Part shown: in pieces, positions 53,346 to 61,455 of the stretch
Layout of the letters: each line of letters begins with the position of its first letter
How positions within the stretch are numbered: the stretch's first letter is position 1
Source of the DNA: Rhizobium sp. 9140
Lineage (GTDB): Bacteria; Pseudomonadota; Alphaproteobacteria; Rhizobiales; Rhizobiaceae
DNA: 64,000 nt
Reading direction: 5' to 3'
NCBI RefSeq assembly: GCF_900067135.1
Contig: NZ_FJUR01000001.1
Span: forward strand, 3,041,501 to 3,105,500
The notes under the pieces: generated by a model
What the model saw: only the letters and a program-made list of their open reading frames with translations
What the model was told of the DNA's origin: nothing
Databases searched by the model: none
Program-made: the position numbers and the translations under genes

Positions 53346-53384
53346 CGCGCAAAAGTGCGCGGCGGTTTTGCGATAACGACATGC
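53346..53384. repeat. Extragenic palindromic repeat, copy 2
   Basis: GCGCAAAAGTGCGCGGCGG is followed by TTTTGCGATAACGACATGC. CGCAAAA and TTTTGCG form the arms. It begins 8 bases after the lldD stop and shares core and arms with 4333-4363. From memory it resembles a short element often found after genes in Rhizobium and Sinorhizobium. Confidence 0.55.
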
Positions 53385-53400
53385 AGAATACGAAGGCCGG

Positions 53401-53766
53401 TCAGCTTCCGCGATAGGTCGAGTAGCTGTAGGGCGAAAGCAGCAGCGGCACATGGTAATGCGCCGCTGGGTCGGCAATGCCGAAGCGCAGAGGAATGATG
53501 TCGAGAAACGGCGGATCGGAGAGCGACGTTCCGCTCGCTTTGAGATAGTCACCGGCGTGGAAGACGAGTTCATAGGTCCCGCGCACAAGGGCCTCGCCCT
53601 CGAGAAGCGGCGCGTCCACCCGTCCGTCACTGTTCGTCGCCACGATCTTCAAGAGCGTCCGCGCCTCGCCTTCGATGTGGAAAAGCGCGACCTGCATGCC
53701 GGCGGCCGGCCGGCCCAGCGCCGCATCGAGAACATGGGTGGTCAAGCGGCCGGTGGCGGTCATCAT
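53401..53766 (-). CDS. uraH: 5-hydroxyisourate hydrolase
   Basis: A transthyretin-like enzyme hydrolysing 5-hydroxyisourate to OHCU. Encodes 121 residues. It has the N-terminal [17 protein letters not shown] with the catalytic His, the inner DGRVDAPLL with Arg, [19 protein letters not shown] with the second His, and the diagnostic C-terminal YRGS. The start is ATG 53766 or 53763. It is the last gene of the puuE-uraD-allA-uraH group and lies 55 bases after allA. Confidence 0.95.
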   Translation of the reverse strand: MMTATGRLTTHVLDAALGRPAAGMQVALFHIEGEARTLLKIVATNSDGRVDAPLLEGEALVRGTYELVFHAGDYLKASGTSLSDPPFLDIIPLRFGIADPAAHYHVPLLLSPYSYSTYRGS

Positions 53767-53821
53767 TACCTCTTTTCAGAACCGACCGGCTGAATGCCGA
53801 TGGGATTGGTGAACAGAAAGA

Positions 53822-54328
53822 TCAGGAAATCGAAGATGCTGCGATCGTAAAAGCGGTCTCGAAAAAGACCTCTTCCAGATTATGCTCGCCGCCCTCGCGA
53901 TCGACCACCAGAAAATCGCTGACCGCGCCGACGGCGATCAGCGGGTGGTGCCAGACATTGCGGCCGTACTGCACACCCTGACGCCCCGAGCAGGCAAACA
54001 CGCGCGGACGACCGGGCAACCCGCCCTCGTCTTCCGCCACGACCGCCAGCCAGGACCGGTTATCGAGCGGAACGAAGCTCTGCGAGCCCCAGGGGTGCCG
54101 CTCCATCATATCGACGGCATAGGGAAACAGCCGTGGCTGTCCTCGGAAGATGTTGATGACGACGCGCGCGTCCTCGCCGGCAGCTTCGGCCCTTGCGAGC
54201 GCATGAAACCGCTCCGTCGTGCCGCCATTGATGAGCCGCATCGTTGCGGGATCGGCCTCGATGACACTGCCGAAAGGCGCGAAGGCCTCCGTTGTCAGCG
54301 GCTCGATGGGCAGGACGAGCCCGCTCAT
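53822..54328 (-). CDS. allA: Ureidoglycolate lyase
   Basis: Splits S-ureidoglycolate to glyoxylate and urea. Encodes 168 residues of the AllA cupin-like fold: [37 protein letters not shown] and [21 protein letters not shown]. Its start overlaps the uraD stop (ATGA), so it is translated from the same mRNA. Its substrate would come from allantoate by an enzyme not encoded in this window. Confidence 0.95.
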   Translation of the reverse strand: MSGLVLPIEPLTTEAFAPFGSVIEADPATMRLINGGTTERFHALARAEAAGEDARVVINIFRGQPRLFPYAVDMMERHPWGSQSFVPLDNRSWLAVVAEDEGGLPGRPRVFACSGRQGVQYGRNVWHHPLIAVGAVSDFLVVDREGGEHNLEEVFFETAFTIAASSIS

Positions 54329-54843
54329 GCGGCCGATCCCGGAAGAAGAGCGTCGAGCCGCAGCCGCGCGATCGTCTCCACCTCGGCGGTGGCTGTCGCG
54401 AATTCCTCGTCCGGCGTATTGTCCAGACGCGCCTCGAACGCCGCGAGAATATCCTCCTTCGTCTTGCCGCGCACGGCGATGATGAAGGGAAAGCCGAACT
54501 TGTCGGTATAGATCGCGTTGCAGGTGGTGAAGCGCTCATGCTCCTCCGGCGTCAAACGATCGAGACCGGCCGAGGCCTGTTCAGCCTTGCTGTCGGCTGT
54601 CAGGTCGCCGGCAATGGCCAGACGGCCGGCCAGATCGGGATGCGCGCGCAGGACCTGAAGCCGCCTCTCGTCCGAGGCGGCCCGGAAAGCCCTCACCATC
54701 GCCGTATGCACGGTTGAGGCCGTCGGCGGCCCGTCCGGCAACCCTTCGAGTGCCTCTTCGGCGACCCATGGGGAATGCTCGAAGATACCTCCGAACCGGC
54801 CGATAAACGCCTGGCCCTCGGCGCTGTCCTTCGCAATGCTCAT
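54325..54843 (-). CDS. uraD: OHCU decarboxylase
   Basis: Decarboxylates 2-oxo-4-hydroxy-4-carboxy-5-ureidoimidazoline to S-allantoin. Encodes 172 residues of the all-helical UraD fold: [15 protein letters not shown] with the catalytic His, [40 protein letters not shown] 54843 overlaps the puuE stop (ATGA). The reading frame extends upstream within puuE but is not homologous there. Confidence 0.95.
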   Translation of the reverse strand: MSIAKDSAEGQAFIGRFGGIFEHSPWVAEEALEGLPDGPPTASTVHTAMVRAFRAASDERRLQVLRAHPDLAGRLAIAGDLTADSKAEQASAGLDRLTPEEHERFTTCNAIYTDKFGFPFIIAVRGKTKEDILAAFEARLDNTPDEEFATATAEVETIARLRLDALLPGSAA

Positions 54844-55766
54844 AGGCCAGCCTCCGGCTTGTGATGTGCATGCCAGTGGTGGGCGATGTCGATCCGTTTG
54901 GCGATCCAAACCTTATCCTTGGACAGCACGTAATCGACGAAACGTGCCAGCGCCGCTGCCCGCCCGGGTCTCCCGACGAGACGGCAGTGAAGGCCGATAT
55001 TCATCATTTTCGGGCTCCCCTCGGCACCCTCCTCATAGAGCACGTCGAACGTGTCCTTGAGATAGGTGAAAAACTGGTCGCCGGAATTGAACCCCTGTGG
55101 CGTGGCGAACCGCATGTCGTTGGCATCGAGCGTGTAGGGAATGATGAGATGCGGCGTCTCCGGCGTCTTGCCGGGCACCCAATAGGGCAACTCGTCGGCA
55201 TAGCTGTCAGAGGAATAGAGGAAGCCGCCTTCCTCGATGACCAGCTTCAGCGTGTTGTCGGAAGGCTTGCCCTGATAGAGACCGAGCGGATGCGAGCCGG
55301 TGAGTTCCGTGTGCAGCCGCACCGCATCCGTGATGTGGCGGCGCTCCTCCTCCTCGGTAAAGTCCTTGTATTCCAGCCAGCGATAACCGTGGCTGGCAAT
55401 TTCCCAGTCGGCTTCCTTCATGGCGGCAACCGCGTCCGGGTTACGCGCCATCGCCAGCGTCACACCATAGACCGTTACCGGCACGTTGCGGCTTGTGAAC
55501 AGGCGCCACAGCCGCCAGAAGCCCGCGCGCGAGCCGTATTCATAGATCGATTCCATGTTCAGATTGCGCTGCCCGGGCCAGGGCTGCGCGCCGACGATCT
55601 CCGACAGCAGCGATTCGGAGGCCTTCTCGCCGTCCATGATCGTGCTCTCGCCGCCTTCCTCGTAGTTGACGACGAATTGAACGGCGATCCTGGCCTCGCC
55701 GGGCCATTGAACCTCCGGCAGATGACGGCCGTAGCCGACGAGATCGCGCGGTGTCGAAAAATCCAT
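54840..55766 (-). CDS. puuE: Allantoinase PuuE (polysaccharide deacetylase fold)
   Basis: Hydrolyses allantoin to allantoate without a metal-dependent amidohydrolase fold; it belongs to the cofactor-poor PuuE group. Encodes 308 residues: FSTPRDLVGYGRHLPEVQWPG (part), NLNMESIYEYGSRAGFWRLWR (part), DWEIASHGYRWLEY, LYSSDSYADELPYW and the C-terminal IDIAHHWHAHH. ATG 55766 has GAGGGG at 5 bases. It is the first gene of puuE-uraD-allA-uraH, all overlapping or close. Confidence 0.95.
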   Translation of the reverse strand: MDFSTPRDLVGYGRHLPEVQWPGEARIAVQFVVNYEEGGESTIMDGEKASESLLSEIVGAQPWPGQRNLNMESIYEYGSRAGFWRLWRLFTSRNVPVTVYGVTLAMARNPDAVAAMKEADWEIASHGYRWLEYKDFTEEEERRHITDAVRLHTELTGSHPLGLYQGKPSDNTLKLVIEEGGFLYSSDSYADELPYWVPGKTPETPHLIIPYTLDANDMRFATPQGFNSGDQFFTYLKDTFDVLYEEGAEGSPKMMNIGLHCRLVGRPGRAAALARFVDYVLSKDKVWIAKRIDIAHHWHAHHKPEAGL

Positions 55767-55904
55767 AGTCACCCCTCTTTGTCGCCAAACGGTACCATCC
55801 GAGGCAGGAAAGTCGAGGCATAAAGAGCGATATCGACAGCCGAAATCGGAGAGGCCTTCACGGCTCGAACGTCGGTCGGATGCGCCTGTCTCCAGCGCCG
55901 GTGA

Positions 55905-56711
55905 TCAGGCGCTCGTCGTCAGCCGCCGCATGGCCTGCGCCATCTGCACCTCACGCGCAGGCGTCGCCGCCGAGGCGGTGGGATCGGAAGGCACGGCAAA
56001 GCGCGCCGTCGGCTTATGTGCCGAAAGCTTGCCGAGAGGGTGCTGGGAATGCACGCGCAGCGGCGCGCCCGCCCCGGGCTCGATGAACAGCGCAAGGCTC
56101 GCCACCTTTACCGGTTGCGCGAGCAGGGGCTCGAAATGCGCCCGCAACGGCCCTTCCATCTTCGCGCGCATGGCAGCCGTCATGGGTCCGGTCAGCATCA
56201 TGTGGAACCGGAATTCGTCCATGACGAAAGGATGTCCCCAGCGGTGCAGGTTCGAAAACTGCGGTGCCGTCAGCTTGTCGGAATCAAGCCGCTCAATATC
56301 CTGCTCGGTAAAGGGCGCACGGAACTCATCGAAGGCCTGGACGACCCGTGCCGCGAGATGCGTCATCGGCTCGCAAGGCACGCGCGGGCTGAGCCCGAAA
56401 GCGCTGCCGAGCCAGGAGACCTCGAGATCCGGAATCTCGAACGGGGTGATATCGCCGGCAAACCGCATCATCGCCTTCAGAAGTGCTGATTCGGTCCGGT
56501 CCGGCGCCAGAGGAAATGGCGCCTTGATCGACCCGTGGAAGCCGTAGCGACGCGGCACGGCGGTGTAGAAGGCGACATCCTGCGCGCTGCATCCTGCCAC
56601 CGACAGTTGCTCGCAAAGGTCACCGGAATAGACGTTTCGCCCCAGCCATTCGGCTGCGGCAACGGAGAGCGGATCATGGATCGGCGGGGTGAAGCAAATG
56701 GCGTAGCGCAT
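55905..56711 (-). CDS. DUF1045 family, 2H phosphoesterase-like protein
   Basis: A 268-residue protein. The opening RYAICFTPPIHDPLSVAAA and the paired His motifs FHGSIKAPF and FRFHMMLTG place it in DUF1045, a 2H-phosphoesterase relative often encoded with C-P lyase phosphonate genes. No phosphonate genes are near, so its role here is unknown. The last 40 residues are low in complexity. ATG 56711 has GAGG at 6 bases. It lies 139 bases upstream of puuE on the same strand. Confidence 0.85.
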   Translation of the reverse strand: MRYAICFTPPIHDPLSVAAAEWLGRNVYSGDLCEQLSVAGCSAQDVAFYTAVPRRYGFHGSIKAPFPLAPDRTESALLKAMMRFAGDITPFEIPDLEVSWLGSAFGLSPRVPCEPMTHLAARVVQAFDEFRAPFTEQDIERLDSDKLTAPQFSNLHRWGHPFVMDEFRFHMMLTGPMTAAMRAKMEGPLRAHFEPLLAQPVKVASLALFIEPGAGAPLRVHSQHPLGKLSAHKPTARFAVPSDPTASAATPAREVQMAQAMRRLTTSA

Positions 56712-56852
56712 GGCAAACCTCGATTTGCCCCCTGCGCTACGTGATTTGCATGACAGCCTGACGAAGACAGCCTCAATGTGCATCGAAAACAACGGAACCC
56801 GGACGGCCATTCGCACGTTTTAAGACCATCAAGCCAGAAGAGGAGAAGGAAC

Positions 56853-57284
56853 GTGACCTATCACAACCCCAATCTGCACGGCGACAGCCCCGATCATCCG
56901 GGGGACGGCCAGAAGCTTCAGGACGCCAGCATCGTCGAGACTCATGATCTTATTGCCAGTGACAAGGTTGAAGGAACGCGCGTCTACGGAGCAGACGGCA
57001 AGCGGATCGGCTCGATCGAACGCTTGATCATCGGCAAGCGCAGCGGTCAGGTCGCCTACGCAGTGCTCGGCTTCGGTGGATTTCTTGGCATTGGCGAAGA
57101 TCATTACCCGATCCCGTGGACGAAGCTCAGCTATGATGAAGAGCTTGGCGGCTACAGGACACAGTTGACCCGCGAGCAGGTCGAGAAAGCTCCGAAGTAT
57201 CGCAGCGACGACGAATATGACTGGAACCGCGAAAACGGTCGCCTTGTCTACGATTATTACGGTGTGCCGCCCTACTGGATGTAG
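56853..57284 (+). CDS. PRC-barrel domain protein
   Basis: A 143-residue protein. The PRC-barrel (about 35-105) reads ASDKVEGTRVYGADGKRIGSIERL (in part) and VAYAVLGFGGFLGIGEDHYPIPW. PRC-barrels bind RNA or protein partners in varied settings; stand-alone rhizobial forms have no set function and are often stress-linked. The C-terminus is rich in Tyr, Asp and Arg. Start is GTG 56853 after AGGAGAAGGAAC. A terminator follows. Confidence 0.87.
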   Translation: MTYHNPNLHGDSPDHPGDGQKLQDASIVETHDLIASDKVEGTRVYGADGKRIGSIERLIIGKRSGQVAYAVLGFGGFLGIGEDHYPIPWTKLSYDEELGGYRTQLTREQVEKAPKYRSDDEYDWNRENGRLVYDYYGVPPYWM

Positions 57285-57305
57285 CTGTGCGTGAAATACG
57301 ACGAT

Positions 57306-57337
57306 GAAGGGCGCGCCGGGAGGCAGCGCCCTTCTTT
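57306..57337 (+). terminator. Rho-independent terminator after the PRC-barrel gene
   Basis: GAAGGGCGC (57306-57314) and GCGCCCTTC (57326-57334) form a perfect 9-bp stem followed by TTTC. It separates two convergent genes. Confidence 0.75.
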
Positions 57338-58500
57338 CAGGGAGAAAGATGGCTTTCGCATCGGAATGATTGAGGCAGTACGATACCCCCGTTTCCATCG
57401 CCCGCGTGTGCGGTGATCCCCTCCACCACGGCCTGTGCCAGACGATGTGCGATGCCGAAGCTGATCTTAAAGCCGCCGGTCAGGAGATGCAGGCGGGAAT
57501 GATCCGGATGCGGCCCGGCCATCGGATCCCGTCCGATCGCCCTCGGACGCAGGCCCGCCCAACGCTCGAGGATCGGCGCGCCCGCCAGTTCCGGGACCAG
57601 CCTCTCCGCTTTGACGAGCAGATCGTCGAGCCGATAGTCGGTCGAAAACGGATCGGCATAATCTACCTCGCTGGTGCTGCCGATCGCAACGCCGCCCGCG
57701 TCATGCGCGATGACGTAGATGCCGTCCGAATAAAGGATCGGCAGCGCGGGATCGAGATCGACCGCCAGCCGCGCCGCCTGCCCCTTGACGCCCGTGCCGC
57801 TCCCCGGCCTTGCCACTCCGCCAGCCAACGTCGGCAAGCCGTCGATGAGTGGAAAGCTATCGACGCCCGCCGCCAGCACGATATGGCCGGCATGGACCAC
57901 GGTTCCTTCGGCGATAACCACCCGCCCCTGACGCGGATCAATTTCGCGTACGGCGCAACCCTCGCGGATGGTCACATTGGGCATACCAGAGAGTACGGAC
58001 GTCAACAGGCTCAGGAATCCGCGCGGCGAAACACGTGCGGCCAGTCGATCGAAAACGGCTCCGTGCGCGACGACATCCGACGAGAAAAGGCCATCCGGTG
58101 CGGTATCCAGAACGCTCCAGGCAAAGCGGCGCTCGCCGCTTCGCCAGTTCACATCTGCATCCGCCACCTGCCGCAGCGCGATCTGTCGTAAATGCGGCTT
58201 TGCGAGCGGAATGAGCCGGCCCGTTCGCCGGTATCCTGCGGAAAGACCGGTCTCGGCCTCCATCCGTCGGATCTCGCCCTCCAGCGAAACCAACGCATCG
58301 AACTGGAACTGCTTCTTGTCGTTCCAGCGGTCCGGCGTGTGCGGCATCAGCGCGCCGAGCAGCCCGCCGCTCGCGCCTGCCCCGATCGTCGCCCGCTCCA
58401 CGAGCAGCACCTCAAGCCCCGCGCGCGCCGCATGAAGCGCCGCCCAGAGGCCCATGATGCCCCCGCCGATGACGACCAGATCCGTCTTAACATCCGCCAT
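57337..58500 (-). CDS. FAD-dependent oxidoreductase, DAO family; possible MnmC oxidase half
   Basis: A 387-residue flavoprotein. DLVVIGGGIMGLWAALHAAR is the FAD-binding Rossmann start. Then follow GAGASGGLLGALMPH, FDRLAARVSPRGFL, and GGFKISFGIAHR near the end. The family covers glycine/D-amino-acid oxidases and the oxidase domain of MnmC. It is divergent from mnmD with only 38 bases between the starts, so it may supply the FAD step of tRNA wobble-uridine modification that is fused to MnmD in gammaproteobacteria. A free amino-acid oxidase is the alternative. Confidence 0.85.
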   Translation of the reverse strand: MADVKTDLVVIGGGIMGLWAALHAARAGLEVLLVERATIGAGASGGLLGALMPHTPDRWNDKKQFQFDALVSLEGEIRRMEAETGLSAGYRRTGRLIPLAKPHLRQIALRQVADADVNWRSGERRFAWSVLDTAPDGLFSSDVVAHGAVFDRLAARVSPRGFLSLLTSVLSGMPNVTIREGCAVREIDPRQGRVVIAEGTVVHAGHIVLAAGVDSFPLIDGLPTLAGGVARPGSGTGVKGQAARLAVDLDPALPILYSDGIYVIAHDAGGVAIGSTSEVDYADPFSTDYRLDDLLVKAERLVPELAGAPILERWAGLRPRAIGRDPMAGPHPDHSRLHLLTGGFKISFGIAHRLAQAVVEGITAHAGDGNGGIVLPQSFRCESHLSP

Positions 58501-58538
58501 CGATTGACCTTGCCCAAAGGGCTCATTATCGCTTGTCC

Positions 58539-59312
58539 ATGACCGAAAGCCACCCGACGAAAGCCGTTGAAGCCCCGACGCCGAACCATCAGGCGCCGGA
58601 CCGCCAGACACTCGACTGGCATACCGGCGATATGCCGTATTCCGTTGAATTTGACGATCATTTTTATTGCCGCACGGATGGACGGCTGGAATGCGGTCAT
58701 GTCTTCCTGAACGGTAATGGCCTGCCGGATCGTTGGCGCGACAGGCAGGACATCTCCATAGGCGAACTCGGTTTCGGCACCGGTCTCAATTTCTGCGAAA
58801 CATGGCGGCAATGGAAGATGGCTGAGAAACCGGCCGACGCCCGCTTCGCCTTCACCTCGTTCGAGCGTTTCCCGATGCAGGCTACAGACATCGCGCGCGC
58901 CCTCTCCGCCTGGCCCGAGATCACGGACGAGCGCAACGGGCTGGTTGCCGCATGGCCGCAGACGCTGTCCGGCAGCGTCCGTCTCGACCTCGCAAACGAC
59001 ATCACGCTCACCATCGTCTGCGGCCCGGCCATCGACGGCGTTGCAGCCTATGCCGGCACGATCGACGCCTGGTACCTCGACGGCTTCGCACCCTCGCGCA
59101 ATCCCGACATGTGGTCGCAGGCGCTCATGGCAGCGGTGCACGACCGCACGGCGCCAGCCGGCACGTTTGCCACCTACGCCGCCGCCGGTTTCGTGCGCCG
59201 CAATCTGCAGTCAGCGGGCTTCGTGGTGGAGCGCCGCAAGGGCTTTGCCGGCAAGCGGGAAATGTTGTGCGGCACCAAGCCAACGGAGCTTGCACGCACC
59301 CTGTACGAATGA
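58539..59312 (+). CDS. mnmD: tRNA (5-methylaminomethyl-2-thiouridine)(34)-methyltransferase MnmD
   Basis: Uses S-adenosylmethionine to make mnm5s2U at tRNA position 34. Encodes 257 residues equal to the methyltransferase half of E. coli MnmC: PYSVEFDDHFYCRTDGR (substrate), SIGELGFGTGLNF (SAM motif I), TSFERFPM, WYLDGFAPSRNPDMWS with the conserved LDGFAPxxNPxMW, and TYAAAGFVRRNLQSAGF (part). ATG 58539 is used; a TTG lies 6 bases upstream. It is divergent from an FAD oxidoreductase gene that may be the missing MnmC half. Confidence 0.93.
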   Translation: MTESHPTKAVEAPTPNHQAPDRQTLDWHTGDMPYSVEFDDHFYCRTDGRLECGHVFLNGNGLPDRWRDRQDISIGELGFGTGLNFCETWRQWKMAEKPADARFAFTSFERFPMQATDIARALSAWPEITDERNGLVAAWPQTLSGSVRLDLANDITLTIVCGPAIDGVAAYAGTIDAWYLDGFAPSRNPDMWSQALMAAVHDRTAPAGTFATYAAAGFVRRNLQSAGFVVERRKGFAGKREMLCGTKPTELARTLYE

Positions 59313-59604
59313 TGGTCCGTTCGCACATGCGAAAAGACAGCTTGACTTTCGGCCGGGAAACAACGACATGAGGGCCAGCGTCACCTTCCGGCCGCCGCGT
59401 GAGCGTGCCCAGCGGATTTTGTCATTCCGTCGCGAAGGCCAAGCGCACCCATGAGACCGTGCCATATTCGGCACCCGCAGCGCAGACAGCTTTTTCAACC
59501 CACCAAGATCCCATTTCACGCGGGGTTCTTGAAACCAGATGACCCGGAACCGCAAAGAAGCGTTGTTCCGGTCCCTGTCGTTTGGCGCCCCGAAAGGCAT
59601 ACCT

Positions 59605-61161
59605 TTGACCAATTTTTCTTCCCTTGGCCTCTCCGAGCAGATGGTTGCGAACCTTACCCTTGAAGGTTTCACCGTGCCGACGCCGATTCAGGCCGAAGCC
59701 ATTCCGCTCGTTCTCGCAGGTCATGACCTCATTGGCCTCGCACAGACCGGCACCGGCAAGACCGCTGCGTTCGGCCTGCCGATGATCGAGCGCATGCTCG
59801 CCGATGGCAAGCGCGCCGATCCGCGCAACGTGCGCGCCCTGATCCTCGCCCCGACCCGCGAACTGGTGAACCAGATCGCCGCCAACCTGAAGGTCTTCGT
59901 CAAGAAGAGCCCGCTGCGCATCGGCCTCGTCGTCGGCGGCGCCTCCATCAACAAGCAAACCCAGCAGCTGGAACGCGGTGTCGAGATCCTCGTCGCCACC
60001 CCCGGCCGCCTGCTCGACCTTCTCAACCGCAAGGCCGTGACGCTGACCACCGCGCGCTATCTCGTGCTCGACGAAGCCGACCAGATGCTGGACCTCGGCT
60101 TCATCCACGACCTGCGCAAAATCTCCAAGCTCGTTCCTAAGAACCGCCAGACCCTGCTGTTCTCGGCAACCATGCCGAAGGCGATCGCGGATCTGGCCGG
60201 CGACTACCTGACCGACCCGAAGCGCGTCGAAGTGGCAACAGCCGGCAAGGCTGCCGACAAGATCGAGCAGTTCGTGCATTTCGTCAACGGCAAGGACGGC
60301 AAGGTCACGCTGCTGAAGCAGTCGCTGACGGCAAACCCCGATGGCCGCGCCATCGTCTTCTCGCGCACCAAGCATGGCGCCGAAAAGCTGATGAAGCATC
60401 TGGAATCGGTCGGTTATTCCGCAGCCTCCATCCACGGCAACAAGAGCCAGGGCCAGCGCGAGCGCGCCCTCAAGGCCTTCCGTGACGGCGAGATCAAGGT
60501 TCTGGTCGCCACCGACGTCGCCGCACGCGGCATCGACATTCCCGGCATCACCCATGTCTACAACTACGATCTGCCGGAAGTCGCCGAAGCCTATGTTCAC
60601 CGCATCGGCCGTACGGCTCGTGCCGGCCGCGACGGCATCGCCATCGCCTTCTGCGCACCGGACGAAGCTCGCCTGCTGCGCGACATCGAGAAGCTGATGG
60701 GCATGACCATAACGGTCGCCAGCGGCGAAGCGCCGGCCAACATCTCCCGCGCACCGGCAGCCCGCAATGCGCGCGGCAATGGCGGCCGTGGCAGCAACAA
60801 TGAAGGTCGCAACGGCCAGGGCCGTGGCGAGAACCGCGGTGGCCAGGGGCGCAATGACGGTCGCAACGAGAACCGTGGCGGCGAGAACAACCGCCCGGCC
60901 CGCGTGGCACAGGCACCGAGCCCGTTTGCAGGCGACGACCTGCTGGCCGGTGACGACAGCGCGCGCCGCGAGCACCGCAAGGGCCAGGGTCCTGCCGCAC
61001 AGGCCGCCCATCAGGCAGCCCTTGCCAAGCGCAACGGCAACCGGAACGGCCGCCCGGGCGGCGCACCCCGCACCTCCAGCCGCGGCCCTCGCCCGGCAGC
61101 CGGTAGCCCGGGCGCACAGGCAGCCCAGCGCCGCGAAGGCTCGCGCCGCGAAGAAGCGTAA
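59605..61161 (+). CDS. DEAD-box RNA helicase, RhlE-like
   Basis: An ATP-dependent RNA-unwinding enzyme, 518 residues from TTG 59605. Motifs: PTPIQAEAIP (Q motif), AQTGTGKT (46-53), PTRELV, TPGRLLD, LDEADQM (DEAD), FSATMPK, VATDVAARGID and HRIGRTARAG. The last 130 residues are a low-complexity tail rich in Gly, Arg and Asn, with RGG-like repeats that bind RNA. The TTG begins MTNFSSLGLSEQ, as relatives do, and has AAAGG at 8 bases. An ATG at 59539 gives 22 more residues without such a site. It probably serves RNA decay or cold adaptation. Confidence 0.92.
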   Translation: MTNFSSLGLSEQMVANLTLEGFTVPTPIQAEAIPLVLAGHDLIGLAQTGTGKTAAFGLPMIERMLADGKRADPRNVRALILAPTRELVNQIAANLKVFVKKSPLRIGLVVGGASINKQTQQLERGVEILVATPGRLLDLLNRKAVTLTTARYLVLDEADQMLDLGFIHDLRKISKLVPKNRQTLLFSATMPKAIADLAGDYLTDPKRVEVATAGKAADKIEQFVHFVNGKDGKVTLLKQSLTANPDGRAIVFSRTKHGAEKLMKHLESVGYSAASIHGNKSQGQRERALKAFRDGEIKVLVATDVAARGIDIPGITHVYNYDLPEVAEAYVHRIGRTARAGRDGIAIAFCAPDEARLLRDIEKLMGMTITVASGEAPANISRAPAARNARGNGGRGSNNEGRNGQGRGENRGGQGRNDGRNENRGGENNRPARVAQAPSPFAGDDLLAGDDSARREHRKGQGPAAQAAHQAALAKRNGNRNGRPGGAPRTSSRGPRPAAGSPGAQAAQRREGSRREEA

Positions 61162-61183
61162 TCACGCTGGCCAATGAGTAAGG

Positions 61184-61216
61184 AAAAACGGCGGGACCAA
61201 AAGTTCCGCCGTTTTT
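61184..61216 (+). terminator. Rho-independent terminator of the helicase gene
   Basis: AAAAACGGCGG (61184-61194) and CCGCCGTTTTT (61206-61216) form an 11-bp perfect stem with its own U-tract, followed by GTTTG. Confidence 0.92.
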
Positions 61217-61455
61217 GTTTGCAAGGCCCCAGCGCACCGAAGGCATACGCTTATTCAATAAGCAGTTGCGAAGATGTTGCGCGAAAATGCAGCGCGTCCA
61301 GATGAAACGCGCCTTGCCATTCCGCACGCGAAAGCCATGTCACCCCTTGAGGGGACAGCCAGAACGGGTGAAAATTTCTTTCTGTCTGAAACGAGCATGC
61401 TTCTTGCATTGCCAAAGCGCTTGTAATCAAATGGCTTAAAAAGGGGACCAAGCCG

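Noticed and set aside
60740..60900. Short repeats that might suggest a CRISPR array or tandem DNA repeat
   Set aside because: They are imperfect GGN-CGN-AAY codon repeats encoding an RGG-like tail in frame with the helicase, with no spacer structure.
59422..61011. A 529-codon open frame antisense to the DEAD-box helicase, with Ala/Val-rich hydrophobic stretches
   Set aside because: The hydrophobic stretches arise from the reverse complement of the Gly/Arg/Asn-rich tail; the helicase motifs on the plus strand are complete.
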